Origin: Saprospiraceae bacterium
Lineage (GTDB): Bacteria > Bacteroidota > Bacteroidia > Chitinophagales > Saprospiraceae
Reading direction: 5' to 3'
NCBI GenBank assembly: GCA_020628095.1
Contig: JAHDFP010000005.1
Location: 211,373 to 275,372, forward strand
Length of the DNA: 64,000 nt
Part shown: piece by piece, positions 36,226-46,309 of the stretch
How positions within the stretch are numbered: the first letter of the stretch is position 1
Layout: every line of letters starts with the position of its first letter
Made by a program: the position numbers and the translations under genes
The notes under the pieces: model-generated
The model's database searches: none
The model's input: only the letters and a program-made list of their open reading frames with translations
Told to the model about the DNA's origin: nothing

Positions 36226-38961
36226 ATGGAACAACAAAAAGCAAAACAAATGATAATTCATTTTTCTTCTTCATTCGGTTACGATTATGTCTATGCACCT
36301 ATCCCAAATACGGAAAAGATAGTATTGGGCAATGTTTATCTTGGCACAAGAGGGTTGCTGGAATTTTTAGAAACTCATTTGGGTCTATATCAGAAAGAAA
36401 ATCATAATGCCTTACGCATAGCAAACTATGAACAAGCAATCAATAAATCATTAGTCGAGCATCCTGACCTATATATCCAAAAATCCTTTGCAGTAGATTC
36501 TTGGGGAGTTGCCCAAAAATTATTGGCATTGCGAGATGAATTGGTCTTTGCTGGATTTGAATTTAATACTAAACAGGTAATTTCAATATCCAAAAGATTA
36601 CATGTATTGTCAGTCATTGAAGAGCATGTAAATGGAATGCCAAAAGGTGAAGCTGATAGATGGATATTTCTGCTTGAACATATTTCTACTGTAAAAGAAC
36701 TTCCTGTTACCGAAGTCAAAATCTATGAACCTAAAGATTTCTTACATCCATTTTTTGTTGACTTGTTTCAGAAATTAGAATCCAAATCTGTAAATGTTAC
36801 TTGGGTCAATTTCGAATATGATTTGGATAATTCTGATTTAGGAAATTTTAAAAGGAAGTTATTAAATCCAGATTGCGAAAAAGTAACACTGGTGGATGAT
36901 GGCAGTCTAATAGTTCTACGTGCAAGTAATGACTTTATATTATCAGAATGTATTGGTGAGTATTTGGTTATGGCTTCTGATTTGAATCCATTATTGATAA
37001 TTCCAGATAGAGGCGAATTATTAGAAGAAGCGATAATCAGTCGAGGTCTACCAGCCATCGGTTATAGAGGTGTGGAAAGTGATGGTACAATCGAACAGTT
37101 GTTACACCTTATAACAGTATTCTTGTGGAATCCCATCCATCCGAATAAATTACTGCAATACTTGCTACATCCGATTGCTCCTATTTCAAAGTCATTGCGT
37201 TTAGATTTAGCCACGACCTTTGCTAAAAAATCATCAATCAAGAGTAACGAATGGCAAGACACTATTGATAAGCATTTTGAGAAATGGTCTGATAGTGCAA
37301 GTACCAATCAAAAAGCCCTTAAAAAATGGTTTGACAGACCGAAAGCCAGTTTAGAAGATGGAGCTGGAATTGACCAAATTATCTCTATTTATACAGATTT
37401 GTCTAAGTGGGCTGGCACACTAAGTTCAATGGAAGAAAGGTCTGATTATGAGAAAAGAGCCTTTCAAGAACTTGCCAATCAATGCAATCAATTGATTTCC
37501 GTTGTAAAAACATTTGAAGGTAAAGGAGAAAAAATTAGTGAGCAACAACTAAATAAATGGATAGAAGCAATAGATATTGAATATTCATCAGTTCAGAATA
37601 TTAGAGAAATTGGCTCTTGCACATATATTTCAAAACCTTCGAATTTAACTTCAAAATCCAATGCTACCCTTTGGTGGAATTTTGTAAATGAAACTAACCC
37701 TGTTAAGTATGCGACAGATTGGTCAAGAGAAGAATTAGAATTATTGACAGGTAAAAATATTCATTACAAATCAAGTATAATTAATCAATGGTTCTGGCAA
37801 CAGTGTCATGCGATATTAATGACAAACAAAAAGTTGGTTTTGTGCTTGCCAGAATCTGTAAATGGTGACGTAAAAGAAGCACATCCTCTTTATTATGATT
37901 TACAACAGGCTTTTATCAATCCTGATGTCATTGAGAAAAGTATTTCCCTTAGTGAATCTACCCAAATAGATGATAGAGCAATTGAATTAATCAATTACCC
38001 ACAAAAGGATTTGCCAAGTGTTTCTACTCATTGGCAATTTAGCCTTGACAAACAGCTTACTAATAGAGAGCATGAGTCTTATAGCTCGTTAATTAAGCTA
38101 TTCTATTATCCACATGATTATCTCCTAAATTATCAATTAGGAATACGACCAGTTGATATAGATAATATTGAAGTTTCAAATAAGCTATTTGGAAATCTTG
38201 TCCATAGTGCAGTCCATCAGTTATGGTCAGATACAAACATATTAAAGTATCCACCCGATGAACGGTCAAGAAGAATTGGTGAACAATTAGAAATTACTAT
38301 CAAAGAAGAAGGGTCAATATTATTACTCCCAGAACATGAATTATCCCTATCGCAGTTTCGACTCATTGCTAATAAATCAATTGTGAAATTGTTCAAAGAT
38401 ATAAAAGCTAATGATTGGACATTTGTAGAGTCTGAGGAACATCATAAAACAATTGACGAAATTGGGATTCAAGGTGATATAGATTTGGTTCTTAGAAGAG
38501 GGCAAAATGAATATGTGATTGTTGACCTAAAATGGGGTGGATTTAAGGCAAAACGTGAAGAGTTAATCAATGAGCAAGAGTTGCAATTAATAATATATAA
38601 TAGGTTGTTGTCAGCGAAAGGAAGAACTATTCATTTGTGTTACTACATTATTTCCGAGCAAATATTTCTTGCCCGTTCTAATATAGCATTTCAAAATGCC
38701 ACAGTAATAAAAAGCAATAAATCCATTGAGAGTCATAATCAAATGTTATGGAACAAAATGATGGACACATACAATTTGCGTTATAAAGAACTAAATAATG
38801 GTACAGCAGAGTTGGGTATTGAATTGCCTTTTAGCGAACTTGAAGGAATATCAGAAATTTGGACAGACAAAACTGGTAAATATTTGAAAGTGCCGAAGAA
38901 CGGTAAAAATAAGAAAGCGGATAACTATTCTCCATACTCAAAAATAGTTGGAAGAATATGA
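36226..38961 (+). CDS. AddB-like PD-(D/E)XK nuclease/helicase subunit
   Basis: A 911-residue protein with the layout of AddB-like subunits: an N-terminal degenerate helicase-like part (LGTRGLLEFLETHLGL ... VDSWGVAQKLLALRDELVFAGF) without a Walker A, and a C-terminal RecB-type nuclease with D in GDIDLVLRRGQNEYVIVDLKWGG (IVDLK) and the QLIIYNRLL end. AddB pairs with AddA in double-strand break processing and in phage-DNA degradation. It overlaps the AddA-like first gene by 4 bp (ATGA). The AddA-like partner is split in two. Confidence 0.72.
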   Translation: MEQQKAKQMIIHFSSSFGYDYVYAPIPNTEKIVLGNVYLGTRGLLEFLETHLGLYQKENHNALRIANYEQAINKSLVEHPDLYIQKSFAVDSWGVAQKLLALRDELVFAGFEFNTKQVISISKRLHVLSVIEEHVNGMPKGEADRWIFLLEHISTVKELPVTEVKIYEPKDFLHPFFVDLFQKLESKSVNVTWVNFEYDLDNSDLGNFKRKLLNPDCEKVTLVDDGSLIVLRASNDFILSECIGEYLVMASDLNPLLIIPDRGELLEEAIISRGLPAIGYRGVESDGTIEQLLHLITVFLWNPIHPNKLLQYLLHPIAPISKSLRLDLATTFAKKSSIKSNEWQDTIDKHFEKWSDSASTNQKALKKWFDRPKASLEDGAGIDQIISIYTDLSKWAGTLSSMEERSDYEKRAFQELANQCNQLISVVKTFEGKGEKISEQQLNKWIEAIDIEYSSVQNIREIGSCTYISKPSNLTSKSNATLWWNFVNETNPVKYATDWSREELELLTGKNIHYKSSIINQWFWQQCHAILMTNKKLVLCLPESVNGDVKEAHPLYYDLQQAFINPDVIEKSISLSESTQIDDRAIELINYPQKDLPSVSTHWQFSLDKQLTNREHESYSSLIKLFYYPHDYLLNYQLGIRPVDIDNIEVSNKLFGNLVHSAVHQLWSDTNILKYPPDERSRRIGEQLEITIKEEGSILLLPEHELSLSQFRLIANKSIVKLFKDIKANDWTFVESEEHHKTIDEIGIQGDIDLVLRRGQNEYVIVDLKWGGFKAKREELINEQELQLIIYNRLLSAKGRTIHLCYYIISEQIFLARSNIAFQNATVIKSNKSIESHNQMLWNKMMDTYNLRYKELNNGTAELGIELPFSELEGISEIWTDKTGKYLKVPKNGKNKKADNYSPYSKIVGRI

Positions 38962-39548
38962 AGTATCCAAAAATCACAACAGCCAGTGCAGGTACAGGCA
39001 AAACTTATACTGTTACAGAACATATATGTGACCTATTAATAGAAGGAAACACGCAAGCTGATAGAATCATTGCTACAACGTTTACTATCAAAGCAGCCAA
39101 TGAAATCAAAAGACGAATAAGAGAACGGCTATTAGAGAAGGGATTAAGCAAAGAAGCTAATCTGGTCAATCAATCCCTAATAGGGACAATTAATAGTATT
39201 TGCTTTGAGCTTTTGAAGAAGTTTTCATTTGAAGCGGGTATATCCCCTATGGTTGAAACCTTAGATGAAAGTGATGGTAAAGTAGTTATGCGTGAGATTC
39301 TTGGAAGCATAATTGATGATGATTATATTCAGTTAGCCACTAAAGTGAGTCAAGATGATTCCGCCTATAATGCGACAACACCACTTTATTTAGAACACAT
39401 ACAAGACATAGTTTCTAAATTAAGGTTGAATGATTTGAATAAGAATAAATTATCAGATTACGCATCTACATCTATTACTGAATTTCTAAACCTACATCAA
39501 GGAAAGATAGATGACCATGATTCTATTATGAGACAAGTATTGGTATAA
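38958..39548 (+). CDS. AddA/UvrD-like helicase, N-terminal fragment with Walker A
   Basis: A 196-residue protein that is only the front of a UvrD/AddA helicase: motif Ia-I TTASAGTGKTYTVTEHI near residue 8 and ATTFTIKAANEIKRRI near residue 40. It ends with TAA at 39546-39548 and the next gene begins at the same A (TAATG). One lost base between 39543 and 39547 would fuse the two, so it is either a frameshifted gene or a split enzyme. TAATG junctions also link two other real gene pairs in this island (27081 and 49278), so separate, coupled translation is plausible. Confidence 0.7.
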   Translation: MKYPKITTASAGTGKTYTVTEHICDLLIEGNTQADRIIATTFTIKAANEIKRRIRERLLEKGLSKEANLVNQSLIGTINSICFELLKKFSFEAGISPMVETLDESDGKVVMREILGSIIDDDYIQLATKVSQDDSAYNATTPLYLEHIQDIVSKLRLNDLNKNKLSDYASTSITEFLNLHQGKIDDHDSIMRQVLV

Positions 39549-42148
39549 TGGATATGGAAATGGAAAGTATGAAAACTGATGAGTTTAGCGATAAAGCCAA
39601 GAGAGAATATGCTACATTGACTAATCTATACGATAAATATAAATCTGGTAGCTTTAAGTGGCAAGAATGGGTTAATTGGAATAAACTTAAAATGGCACAA
39701 AAACACTTTAGCAAGGACAGCCATGAAACAATACAAGAATTAACTGCCAATCTTTTAGGTAATTCGGAGTATAGAAAAGATTATGAAAAATACATTTTAA
39801 AAACCTTTGCTTATGCGGGGGAAGCGTTAGACCGCTATCAAGAGTACAAGGACGAAAAAGGTTTGTTAGATTTTACTGACCAAGAAGCTCGTTTGCATAG
39901 TCTTATAGAAAGCAATAATGAAGTTTCAAAGTATTTGGCAACTAACTATGATTTAGTTGTAGTTGATGAATTTCAGGATGTTAGTCCGCTTCAACTGTCG
40001 CTATTTGTTAAGCTGTCCCAACTGATTGAAGAGAATTTATGGGTTGGAGACCCGAAGCAATCTATTTATGCTTTTCGAGATGCCGACCCAGAATTGATGC
40101 AAGGTGTTCTAAATGTAATACCCAGAGAAAATAAAGATACTTTATCGGAGTCATTCAGGTCAAGAAGTTCATTAATTAATTTCGCTAATTCTACTTTCTC
40201 AAAATCATTTACTGGCTCTATCAGTGAGGAAGATGTAATTATTAAACAAGCAAGTAAAAAAATCACAGGAAGAGATAAAAATGAAGATAGCCTGTTACAC
40301 ATTCCTGTTACTTTTCTAAATTTTGAAAAAGGAGATGTTCTTAACAAACCAAAACAAAAAGAAACTCTAATCTTAAAGGTCATAGATATTATTAAATCGG
40401 AACTACCTGTTTATGATAAGAGTCAGAAGAAATATCGCTCCATATCTTATGGCGACATTGCCATACTATGTAGGACTAATGGTGCTTGCAGTGAACTTGC
40501 ATCTTACTTTACTTTAGCTGGCATACCTGTATCAGCATCCACAGTAGGATTAATAAAAGAGGCAGAGATTATTTTCATAATGTCGCTTTTGAAACTGTTG
40601 ATTCATAAAGACGATACTTTAGCTAAGGCAGAAGTTTTGTTGTATAGTAAATTTGATGGGAGTCAAGAATCAATGATAAATGATAGGTTACTTACTAACA
40701 ACTCATACGCTTGGCAGGATGATGACTACTATGTTCATGGCTTGAATCAAATCCGAAATACAGTATTATATTTATCCCCAGTAGATACAATATCAAAGTT
40801 AATTGCGTATTTCAGACTTCCCGAATTATTCACTTCTTGGGGAAATGTCAATCAGCGATTAGCCAATATTGATGCACTTATAAATCATGCCCAAGAATTT
40901 CAGGAGTCATGTGACAGAACCAAAGTCGCTTGTACTTGCTTAGGATTTTTGCAGTGGATAAATAATCTTGCAAGGGCTAATGATGATAAAACTGGGATGT
41001 CATCTGGTGATGCAATTCAAGTAATGACATATCATAACAGTAAAGGTTTAGAGTGGTCTATGGTATTTATGTGGGATTTGGATTTTAGTCTAAAAGACAA
41101 TTTCTATGGAGTTAATGTAACCAAGGCAGAAAAATTTAACCCCGTAGAGCCTTTGGCAAATCGAGAGCTTAGACTAACTATCAAAGGATTTGGTAGTACA
41201 ACAAATATACATGCATACGATTCTTTAGTAGACCCAAGTCCTTTAAAAATTCAAGCGCAGCAATTTGCTATTGAAGAAGAAAAAAGATTATTCTATGTTG
41301 GTGCTACCAGAACTAAAGATTATTTGTACATCTGCTCGTATAAGAATGAGTATCAAGTTCCTGACTTGGTTAATCCACACTTAAATTTATCTAAACTCAA
41401 TGATGGTATTTATGAAGATGTATTTCAGTGGAATGATGAATCTATTACCATTAAAAAAGAGACATTACAAATTAACAAAGAGAATGCCTTAGAGACTTAT
41501 AATAGTGGCTCTGATAGATTATATTTTAAAAAAGTTAGCGGTCGAGCCGTCCATGAATCATTGAAAATCATTCCTTCTGCCCTACCCCCGAAGCCAGATT
41601 CTTCAATAAATAATATAGTTGAAATCCATGAAAGAATATCAATAGATAGAGAAGGTATTAGTGATTCTGAATTGGGCAGTCTACTACATAGTCTTATGAC
41701 AGCCTATGGCTATGGATTAGATGAAAAAGGTTTATACAATTTAGTACAAGAACGATTGTCTGTATTTGAATGGACTGGAAATGTTGAAGCTATCGAGTTA
41801 ACTAATTCTATTGCAAAATTCTATCAATGGTTGAACGATATTTATAATATAAAATCTTTTTATCAGGAGTTGCCTATTTCATATGTAGCTGATGCAGGTA
41901 AGATTGTAGACGGAGTTATTGACTTGTGTATCGAAACAGATAATGGAATGATTATAATAGACTATAAGTCATTCACAACAAAGGATTACAATGAAAAAGC
42001 CTACATTAAAAAAGCACTTTCATTCTCTGGTCAATTAAGTTGTTACGAGGATATGGTTGTTAAGGCATTTGAGCGACCCGTTCTTCACACGTTTGTGTAT
42101 TTCATTTTGGAAGGAAAGTTGTTTGAAATATGTGAAATAAAAAGTTAA
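39548..42148 (+). CDS. AddA/UvrD-like helicase-nuclease, C-terminal part
   Basis: An 866-residue protein with the rest of the helicase and a nuclease. Motif II is LVVVDEFQDVSPLQLSLF, motif III is WVGDPKQSIYAFRDADPEL, motif V is VMTYHNSKGLEWSMVF and motif VI is EEEKRLFYVGATRTKDYLYI. The C-terminal RecB-like nuclease has DGVIDLCIETDNGMIIIDYKSF and QLSCYEDM. The Walker A needed for ATP hydrolysis is on the separate 196-residue protein encoded just before it. The closest known enzyme type is AddA. The last gene of the operon, it converges with the CBASS-like operon. Confidence 0.75.
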   Translation: MDMEMESMKTDEFSDKAKREYATLTNLYDKYKSGSFKWQEWVNWNKLKMAQKHFSKDSHETIQELTANLLGNSEYRKDYEKYILKTFAYAGEALDRYQEYKDEKGLLDFTDQEARLHSLIESNNEVSKYLATNYDLVVVDEFQDVSPLQLSLFVKLSQLIEENLWVGDPKQSIYAFRDADPELMQGVLNVIPRENKDTLSESFRSRSSLINFANSTFSKSFTGSISEEDVIIKQASKKITGRDKNEDSLLHIPVTFLNFEKGDVLNKPKQKETLILKVIDIIKSELPVYDKSQKKYRSISYGDIAILCRTNGACSELASYFTLAGIPVSASTVGLIKEAEIIFIMSLLKLLIHKDDTLAKAEVLLYSKFDGSQESMINDRLLTNNSYAWQDDDYYVHGLNQIRNTVLYLSPVDTISKLIAYFRLPELFTSWGNVNQRLANIDALINHAQEFQESCDRTKVACTCLGFLQWINNLARANDDKTGMSSGDAIQVMTYHNSKGLEWSMVFMWDLDFSLKDNFYGVNVTKAEKFNPVEPLANRELRLTIKGFGSTTNIHAYDSLVDPSPLKIQAQQFAIEEEKRLFYVGATRTKDYLYICSYKNEYQVPDLVNPHLNLSKLNDGIYEDVFQWNDESITIKKETLQINKENALETYNSGSDRLYFKKVSGRAVHESLKIIPSALPPKPDSSINNIVEIHERISIDREGISDSELGSLLHSLMTAYGYGLDEKGLYNLVQERLSVFEWTGNVEAIELTNSIAKFYQWLNDIYNIKSFYQELPISYVADAGKIVDGVIDLCIETDNGMIIIDYKSFTTKDYNEKAYIKKALSFSGQLSCYEDMVVKAFERPVLHTFVYFILEGKLFEICEIKS

Positions 42149-42247
42149 TCTTTTATTTATTTAAATCTGAATCATAGGATACATCATAGTGTACATATAT
42201 TTTTTCAGTGGAAAAGAGATATTGAAAGGTAAGAAAAATATAGTGGA

Positions 42248-43297
42248 TTAGTTATGAATATTTAGAATTTTAAAAATCCGTTCTTTGTGTTTTTCAATGA
42301 AAATCAAAGCCTTCTCTTTGTAATTCTCCGTTGTATGCATAACACCTTTCGGGTCGGAAGATGAATGTACTTCATGATAGTAAAAGTATTCAGTAATCTC
42401 TCTCGTTGGAACAATCCCAAACGTATCTAAATAAGGTTGATATAGAGCTTTTCCACATGCCTTAATTATAGAGTTGTATTTATCTTGATAACTGAGTCTT
42501 TCGAAAAACATTTTTCTGTTCGTATCAGCGATAACTTTTACCAAAAACTTTTCTTCTTCCTTATTTAGAAATTTATTAAAATCATCCTTCTGGTTAATTA
42601 CAGGTAATTCATAAAACTCTTGTTCCTTACCTACTTCATAACATTGTATCACAAAATCATTCATAACTACTATATTCGGATTTTGTCCGTCGGGAAGTCC
42701 AATCACATTTTGATTGTATTGTTCATTTAAAGTTTGCAAGTAAGCAACTGACAGTGGTACACTGTTAATTGCAGAATAAGTTATTTTATCATGACTTAAA
42801 ATCCATTCCCTAAAAGAAGTTTGTAGACTTATTGGCAAGTCAAATCCATCATGGCAATCTGATGACCTAAGTAATTGTAGATAAAAGAATAATCTTATTT
42901 TTTTGACATCAGATACTTCTACTGATTTTATATTATTCAAGTCCGCATTTCTAAACATAGGCAATATATCATCGCAAAATGGGTCTTCAATTTCACCGAA
43001 CAAATCCTCACAAACATCACAATAATGTTTATCTACACTAAATTCAATATTTGATTTAGCATCTTCTATTTCTTTGTCGGTTGCAGGTCTACCTAAATTC
43101 TCTTCGATAGTTTCGCTTAGAACTCTTTGTTGAAATTTATAATCAATAGTTCCTTTGTCAGGCGACATGTCATGATAACTTCCTTTTCCTCTAACATTGG
43201 AAGATTCTACATTAAGTGCCTGACGGATAATGGAGTCAGTTAAATAGTGAGTATTATCTTTATTTGCCTCACGTTCCTTGCAAAGTAAACACTTCAT
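42248..43297 (-). CDS. Zinc-binding CxxC...H...CxxC protein of the CBASS-like operon
   Basis: A 349-residue protein. The N-terminal pair is C3-x2-C6 (MKCLLCKERE) with H17 in THYLTDSI, and a second pair is C93-x2-C96 (YCDVCEDLFGEIED). This is the pattern of HNH_5-type treble-clef nucleases, but a clear catalytic HNH core is not seen. The rest of the protein is unknown. It is the last gene of a four-gene minus-strand operon, 36 bp after the DUF6602-like gene. An effector or a DNA-binding accessory role is possible. Confidence 0.55.
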   Translation of the reverse strand: MKCLLCKEREANKDNTHYLTDSIIRQALNVESSNVRGKGSYHDMSPDKGTIDYKFQQRVLSETIEENLGRPATDKEIEDAKSNIEFSVDKHYCDVCEDLFGEIEDPFCDDILPMFRNADLNNIKSVEVSDVKKIRLFFYLQLLRSSDCHDGFDLPISLQTSFREWILSHDKITYSAINSVPLSVAYLQTLNEQYNQNVIGLPDGQNPNIVVMNDFVIQCYEVGKEQEFYELPVINQKDDFNKFLNKEEEKFLVKVIADTNRKMFFERLSYQDKYNSIIKACGKALYQPYLDTFGIVPTREITEYFYYHEVHSSSDPKGVMHTTENYKEKALIFIEKHKERIFKILNIHN

Positions 43298-43333
43298 TAT
43301 TGTAAATTTTATTCTCGATTTAAAGTATTAAGT

Positions 43334-44182
43334 TTAAATTTCTTCGTCGATAGAAAAGTTAATATTCTTAGAATATTCATTTAAGTCAATAGCTGCTACT
43401 GTACCAATACTTTGTTGTAAGTATCTCATGAGTTGAAGAAAAAATGTCACTAAGGCAGTATCACTATCACTATAAACCACTTCTTTCAATTTTCTATTCT
43501 TATAATAAGTTTGAATATTTGAATTTAATTGCTTTTGCGAAGCATCTCTTACTGCATTATATTTTCCTTCGTAGTCAACATAAAAACTTCCATACCCAAT
43601 GGAACAACCCATTTCAATACTTTGCAATCCAGTGAGAGATTTTAAATGTTTGTTTATTGTTTCTCTTTTTTCAATTTTATTACTACTTGTTAATATACCC
43701 CCTATGATGTAAGTCAATGGTCTTGCTTTCCTTCTTTCACCAACATCAATTATTTGAGTAGATGTTCTTCTAAGTTTCCTAACGCTTTCAATTTTTTGAC
43801 CTGCATAAGTAATATAATTTACTGTTTTGCCTTTAACCTTTACTGTACCTTTTAAATCTGGCTTTACTTCAAATACAGCGTATACACCTTCTGCTGGTAT
43901 GTAATGAATACCGTTTTGAGTTAATACGAAAGGAGTATATTGCTGGTCATATATAACTAAATCAATTTGGTCACTTAGTTGTCCCACACTATCAATTATA
44001 ATTGCTTTATCAACGCAATATCTATTTGGTAAATAATTTCTCAACCAATCTATCCAAGTATTCTCTAAACTATCTCCTTTAGATGTTGAGTGTTTAATGA
44101 AATCCCTATTTGTATTTAGTTGGGCTATCATTTGGTTCTGTAATCCCTTAAACAGTTCTCTTAATATTACTTGATTACTCAT
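43334..44182 (-). CDS. DUF6602-like protein with PD-(D/E)XK-type core (candidate effector)
   Basis: A 282-residue protein. Residues E40 (GDSLENTWIDWL), D71/D74 (LSDQIDLVIYDQQYTPF) and the pair E105-x-K107 (VYAVFEVKPD) form the typical E...D...ExK restriction-nuclease pattern. The family match to DUF6602 is by sequence feel (GDSLENxW...LP.RY....) and should be tested. It overlaps the E2-E1-JAB gene by 8 bp. In CBASS operons the position next to cyclase and Cap2 is usually an effector that responds to the cyclic nucleotide. Confidence 0.6.
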   Translation of the reverse strand: MSNQVILRELFKGLQNQMIAQLNTNRDFIKHSTSKGDSLENTWIDWLRNYLPNRYCVDKAIIIDSVGQLSDQIDLVIYDQQYTPFVLTQNGIHYIPAEGVYAVFEVKPDLKGTVKVKGKTVNYITYAGQKIESVRKLRRTSTQIIDVGERRKARPLTYIIGGILTSSNKIEKRETINKHLKSLTGLQSIEMGCSIGYGSFYVDYEGKYNAVRDASQKQLNSNIQTYYKNRKLKEVVYSDSDTALVTFFLQLMRYLQQSIGTVAAIDLNEYSKNINFSIDEEI

Positions 44183-46307
44183 ATTGGTAAAGTTTTGAAT
44201 TATAACTGATGAAAAATTCTTGATTCTTTAAATTATTATTATCCATCTCTCCAATCATTAAAATTGGTTTATCCGTTTTTACTTTTTTAGATGCAGCAAT
44301 TCTATTCATTGTAGTTATATCCAAAAAACTGGGTATCGCTGGCGAGTTAGGATGAGAATGAAACTCACCCAAATATTGCAATCGTCCATCTGACTCTTTA
44401 AAAATCAAATCAAGTCTCTCGTTTAATGAATTGGGATACCTTATAAATTCTGTCTTTCTGTTAGAGAATTTTGAAGGCAAAATAATGTCAACCACAACAA
44501 CACTTTGAAATTTCTCGGACTTATACCCGATAAAAATACCACCAAACTCTTTCGGGAAATGTTCCTGCAAAACTGCTTCGATTTTTCCAAATAATTGACA
44601 TGGGAAATACAAATAGTGATTAAGCTCTTTTTGATACAATGACTTTAAATCAATTATGTTAATTTGGGTATTAGCATTGCTCAGATTATTAACATAAAAG
44701 GAATCAGCAACGTCAGATGTAGCAAGTGTTTGATTTATTTTCTTGATTGCAATGTTTAATAGTGTACCTACATCATTAAAACTCGCATTAAATGTTGGAT
44801 AACCACAACCTGTACCTTCAAAGTAATTGGCTGGTTCGTTCTCTAAAGTATCATATAATACCGCAGTATCATGAGTAATGCTTGTTCCTGTATTACAGGT
44901 AATATATTTAGCATTATTAGTTAGCCCCAAACTAAATACTCGACCCCTAAAATTAATGCTGTCCAATAATGAAGTCACTTCTGTGTCAGTTGAACAATCA
45001 AATATTATATCGAAATTTTTATTAAGTTCTAATTCTAAGTTTTTCTTCGGGATGCAATTTATTTTAAATCGCCTACTACTAATATTTATAAATGGGGATA
45101 AGGAAACTAAAAAATATTTTAGGCTATCAACTTTTGAATGATTCAAATTTTTAAGAGTATAATTAGCTCTACAAAGATTGCCTGATTCTACATCATCAAA
45201 ATCGTCCAGTGCTAAGTTCTTAACACCACCTCTTACAAGAATCTCAGCAAGATTACTTCCTAACGCACCTATGCCAATTATTAGAATTTTAGAATTAGTG
45301 ATTCTATCAACTAATCTCCCTCTACCAAAAAATCTATCATAGTTACAATTGACTGTTCTTCCCCAGCATATCTTCATTCCCTCTGGTGATTTAAGTCTCA
45401 CCTTGTCCCTTCTATTCTTTTTTTGAAACGGAGAAGTTTTTATTGGAAATTTTAGCAGATTCCAGTGTGTTTCATACCCATTCTCTGACGGTATCTTATA
45501 ACCTAAAAGGATAAAGATTTCATTTGACTGACTTATGAAGGTGCTATTTCTTTTACGGGAAATCCGATAAACATTTTCTAAAAATGTTTCAGGCAAGTAT
45601 TTTATAAGTTCGTTCCAATAGTCCACGAGTTTTCTTTTTCTCTCATGAATTAAGATTGGTTCTTCTCCTATGTAATACCATAACCCAGTCCGAGATGTAT
45701 TATTAAGTTTTGTATTTTTTTGAAAATCAATTGACCATTTATCCAAAAATTTATTATCGAAACTTTTTTTGAAATATGACTCATAAACAATTGTTGTACC
45801 GTTTATATCTTTCTTTTTTTTTGCATGTAGTACATAAGAAAATTCACCATATTCGCCTACATTGAATTTCTTATCATTCTCTCCAAAATATAAAGTGGTT
45901 AGAAGACTACCTTTAATTGGTGGTATTAAATATGTATACCTATCATCTTCTCTATTGTGTATAAAATAGTTATGAATCCATTTTTTAAGCAAAGTGATTT
46001 CACTTCTAAATTTTCTTTCGAAATTATCATCTTTAGTTGGATGCAAGCACACTGAACCATCATTATTAATGTGGCTATATCCGATGAGGTCTGTATTAAT
46101 AAAGTTTATAGATACGTTATCCACATGAGGTTGTGTCATAGGGTATGTTTTGGGAACTGCTGTTTCAAAATTTAATGAAACACCGTTGAAGTCAACTTTA
46201 ATAGTTCCTTTTACCCAAAAGTTGTTAACTAATGAAAAAGATTTAAGAATAGAAATGGATTCATCTTCTTCGAATAGCAAAGAAATTTTCTGAGCAATAT
46301 CTGCCAA
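44175..46307 (-). CDS. Fused E2-E1-JAB protein (Cap2/Cap3-like)
   Basis: A 710-residue protein with three parts. Residues 1-150: E2-like fold with YPMTQPHV and the active Cys at C87 (HINNDGSVCLHPT). Residues 320-520: E1/ThiF domain with nucleotide loop IGIGALGSNLAEI (344-351), DDFDDVESGNLCRANY, and a candidate catalytic Cys at about 501 (GTGCGYPTF). Residues 570-710: JAMM protease with H650-x-H652-P-x6-S660-x2-D663 (GEFHSHPNSPAIPSFLD). In type II CBASS, Cap2 (E2-E1) attaches the cyclase to targets and Cap3 (JAB) removes it; here they are one chain. Starts 2 bp after the cyclase stop. Confidence 0.85.
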   Translation of the reverse strand: MADIAQKISLLFEEDESISILKSFSLVNNFWVKGTIKVDFNGVSLNFETAVPKTYPMTQPHVDNVSINFINTDLIGYSHINNDGSVCLHPTKDDNFERKFRSEITLLKKWIHNYFIHNREDDRYTYLIPPIKGSLLTTLYFGENDKKFNVGEYGEFSYVLHAKKKKDINGTTIVYESYFKKSFDNKFLDKWSIDFQKNTKLNNTSRTGLWYYIGEEPILIHERKRKLVDYWNELIKYLPETFLENVYRISRKRNSTFISQSNEIFILLGYKIPSENGYETHWNLLKFPIKTSPFQKKNRRDKVRLKSPEGMKICWGRTVNCNYDRFFGRGRLVDRITNSKILIIGIGALGSNLAEILVRGGVKNLALDDFDDVESGNLCRANYTLKNLNHSKVDSLKYFLVSLSPFINISSRRFKINCIPKKNLELELNKNFDIIFDCSTDTEVTSLLDSINFRGRVFSLGLTNNAKYITCNTGTSITHDTAVLYDTLENEPANYFEGTGCGYPTFNASFNDVGTLLNIAIKKINQTLATSDVADSFYVNNLSNANTQINIIDLKSLYQKELNHYLYFPCQLFGKIEAVLQEHFPKEFGGIFIGYKSEKFQSVVVVDIILPSKFSNRKTEFIRYPNSLNERLDLIFKESDGRLQYLGEFHSHPNSPAIPSFLDITTMNRIAASKKVKTDKPILMIGEMDNNNLKNQEFFISYNSKLYQYE

Positions 46308-46309
46308 TA

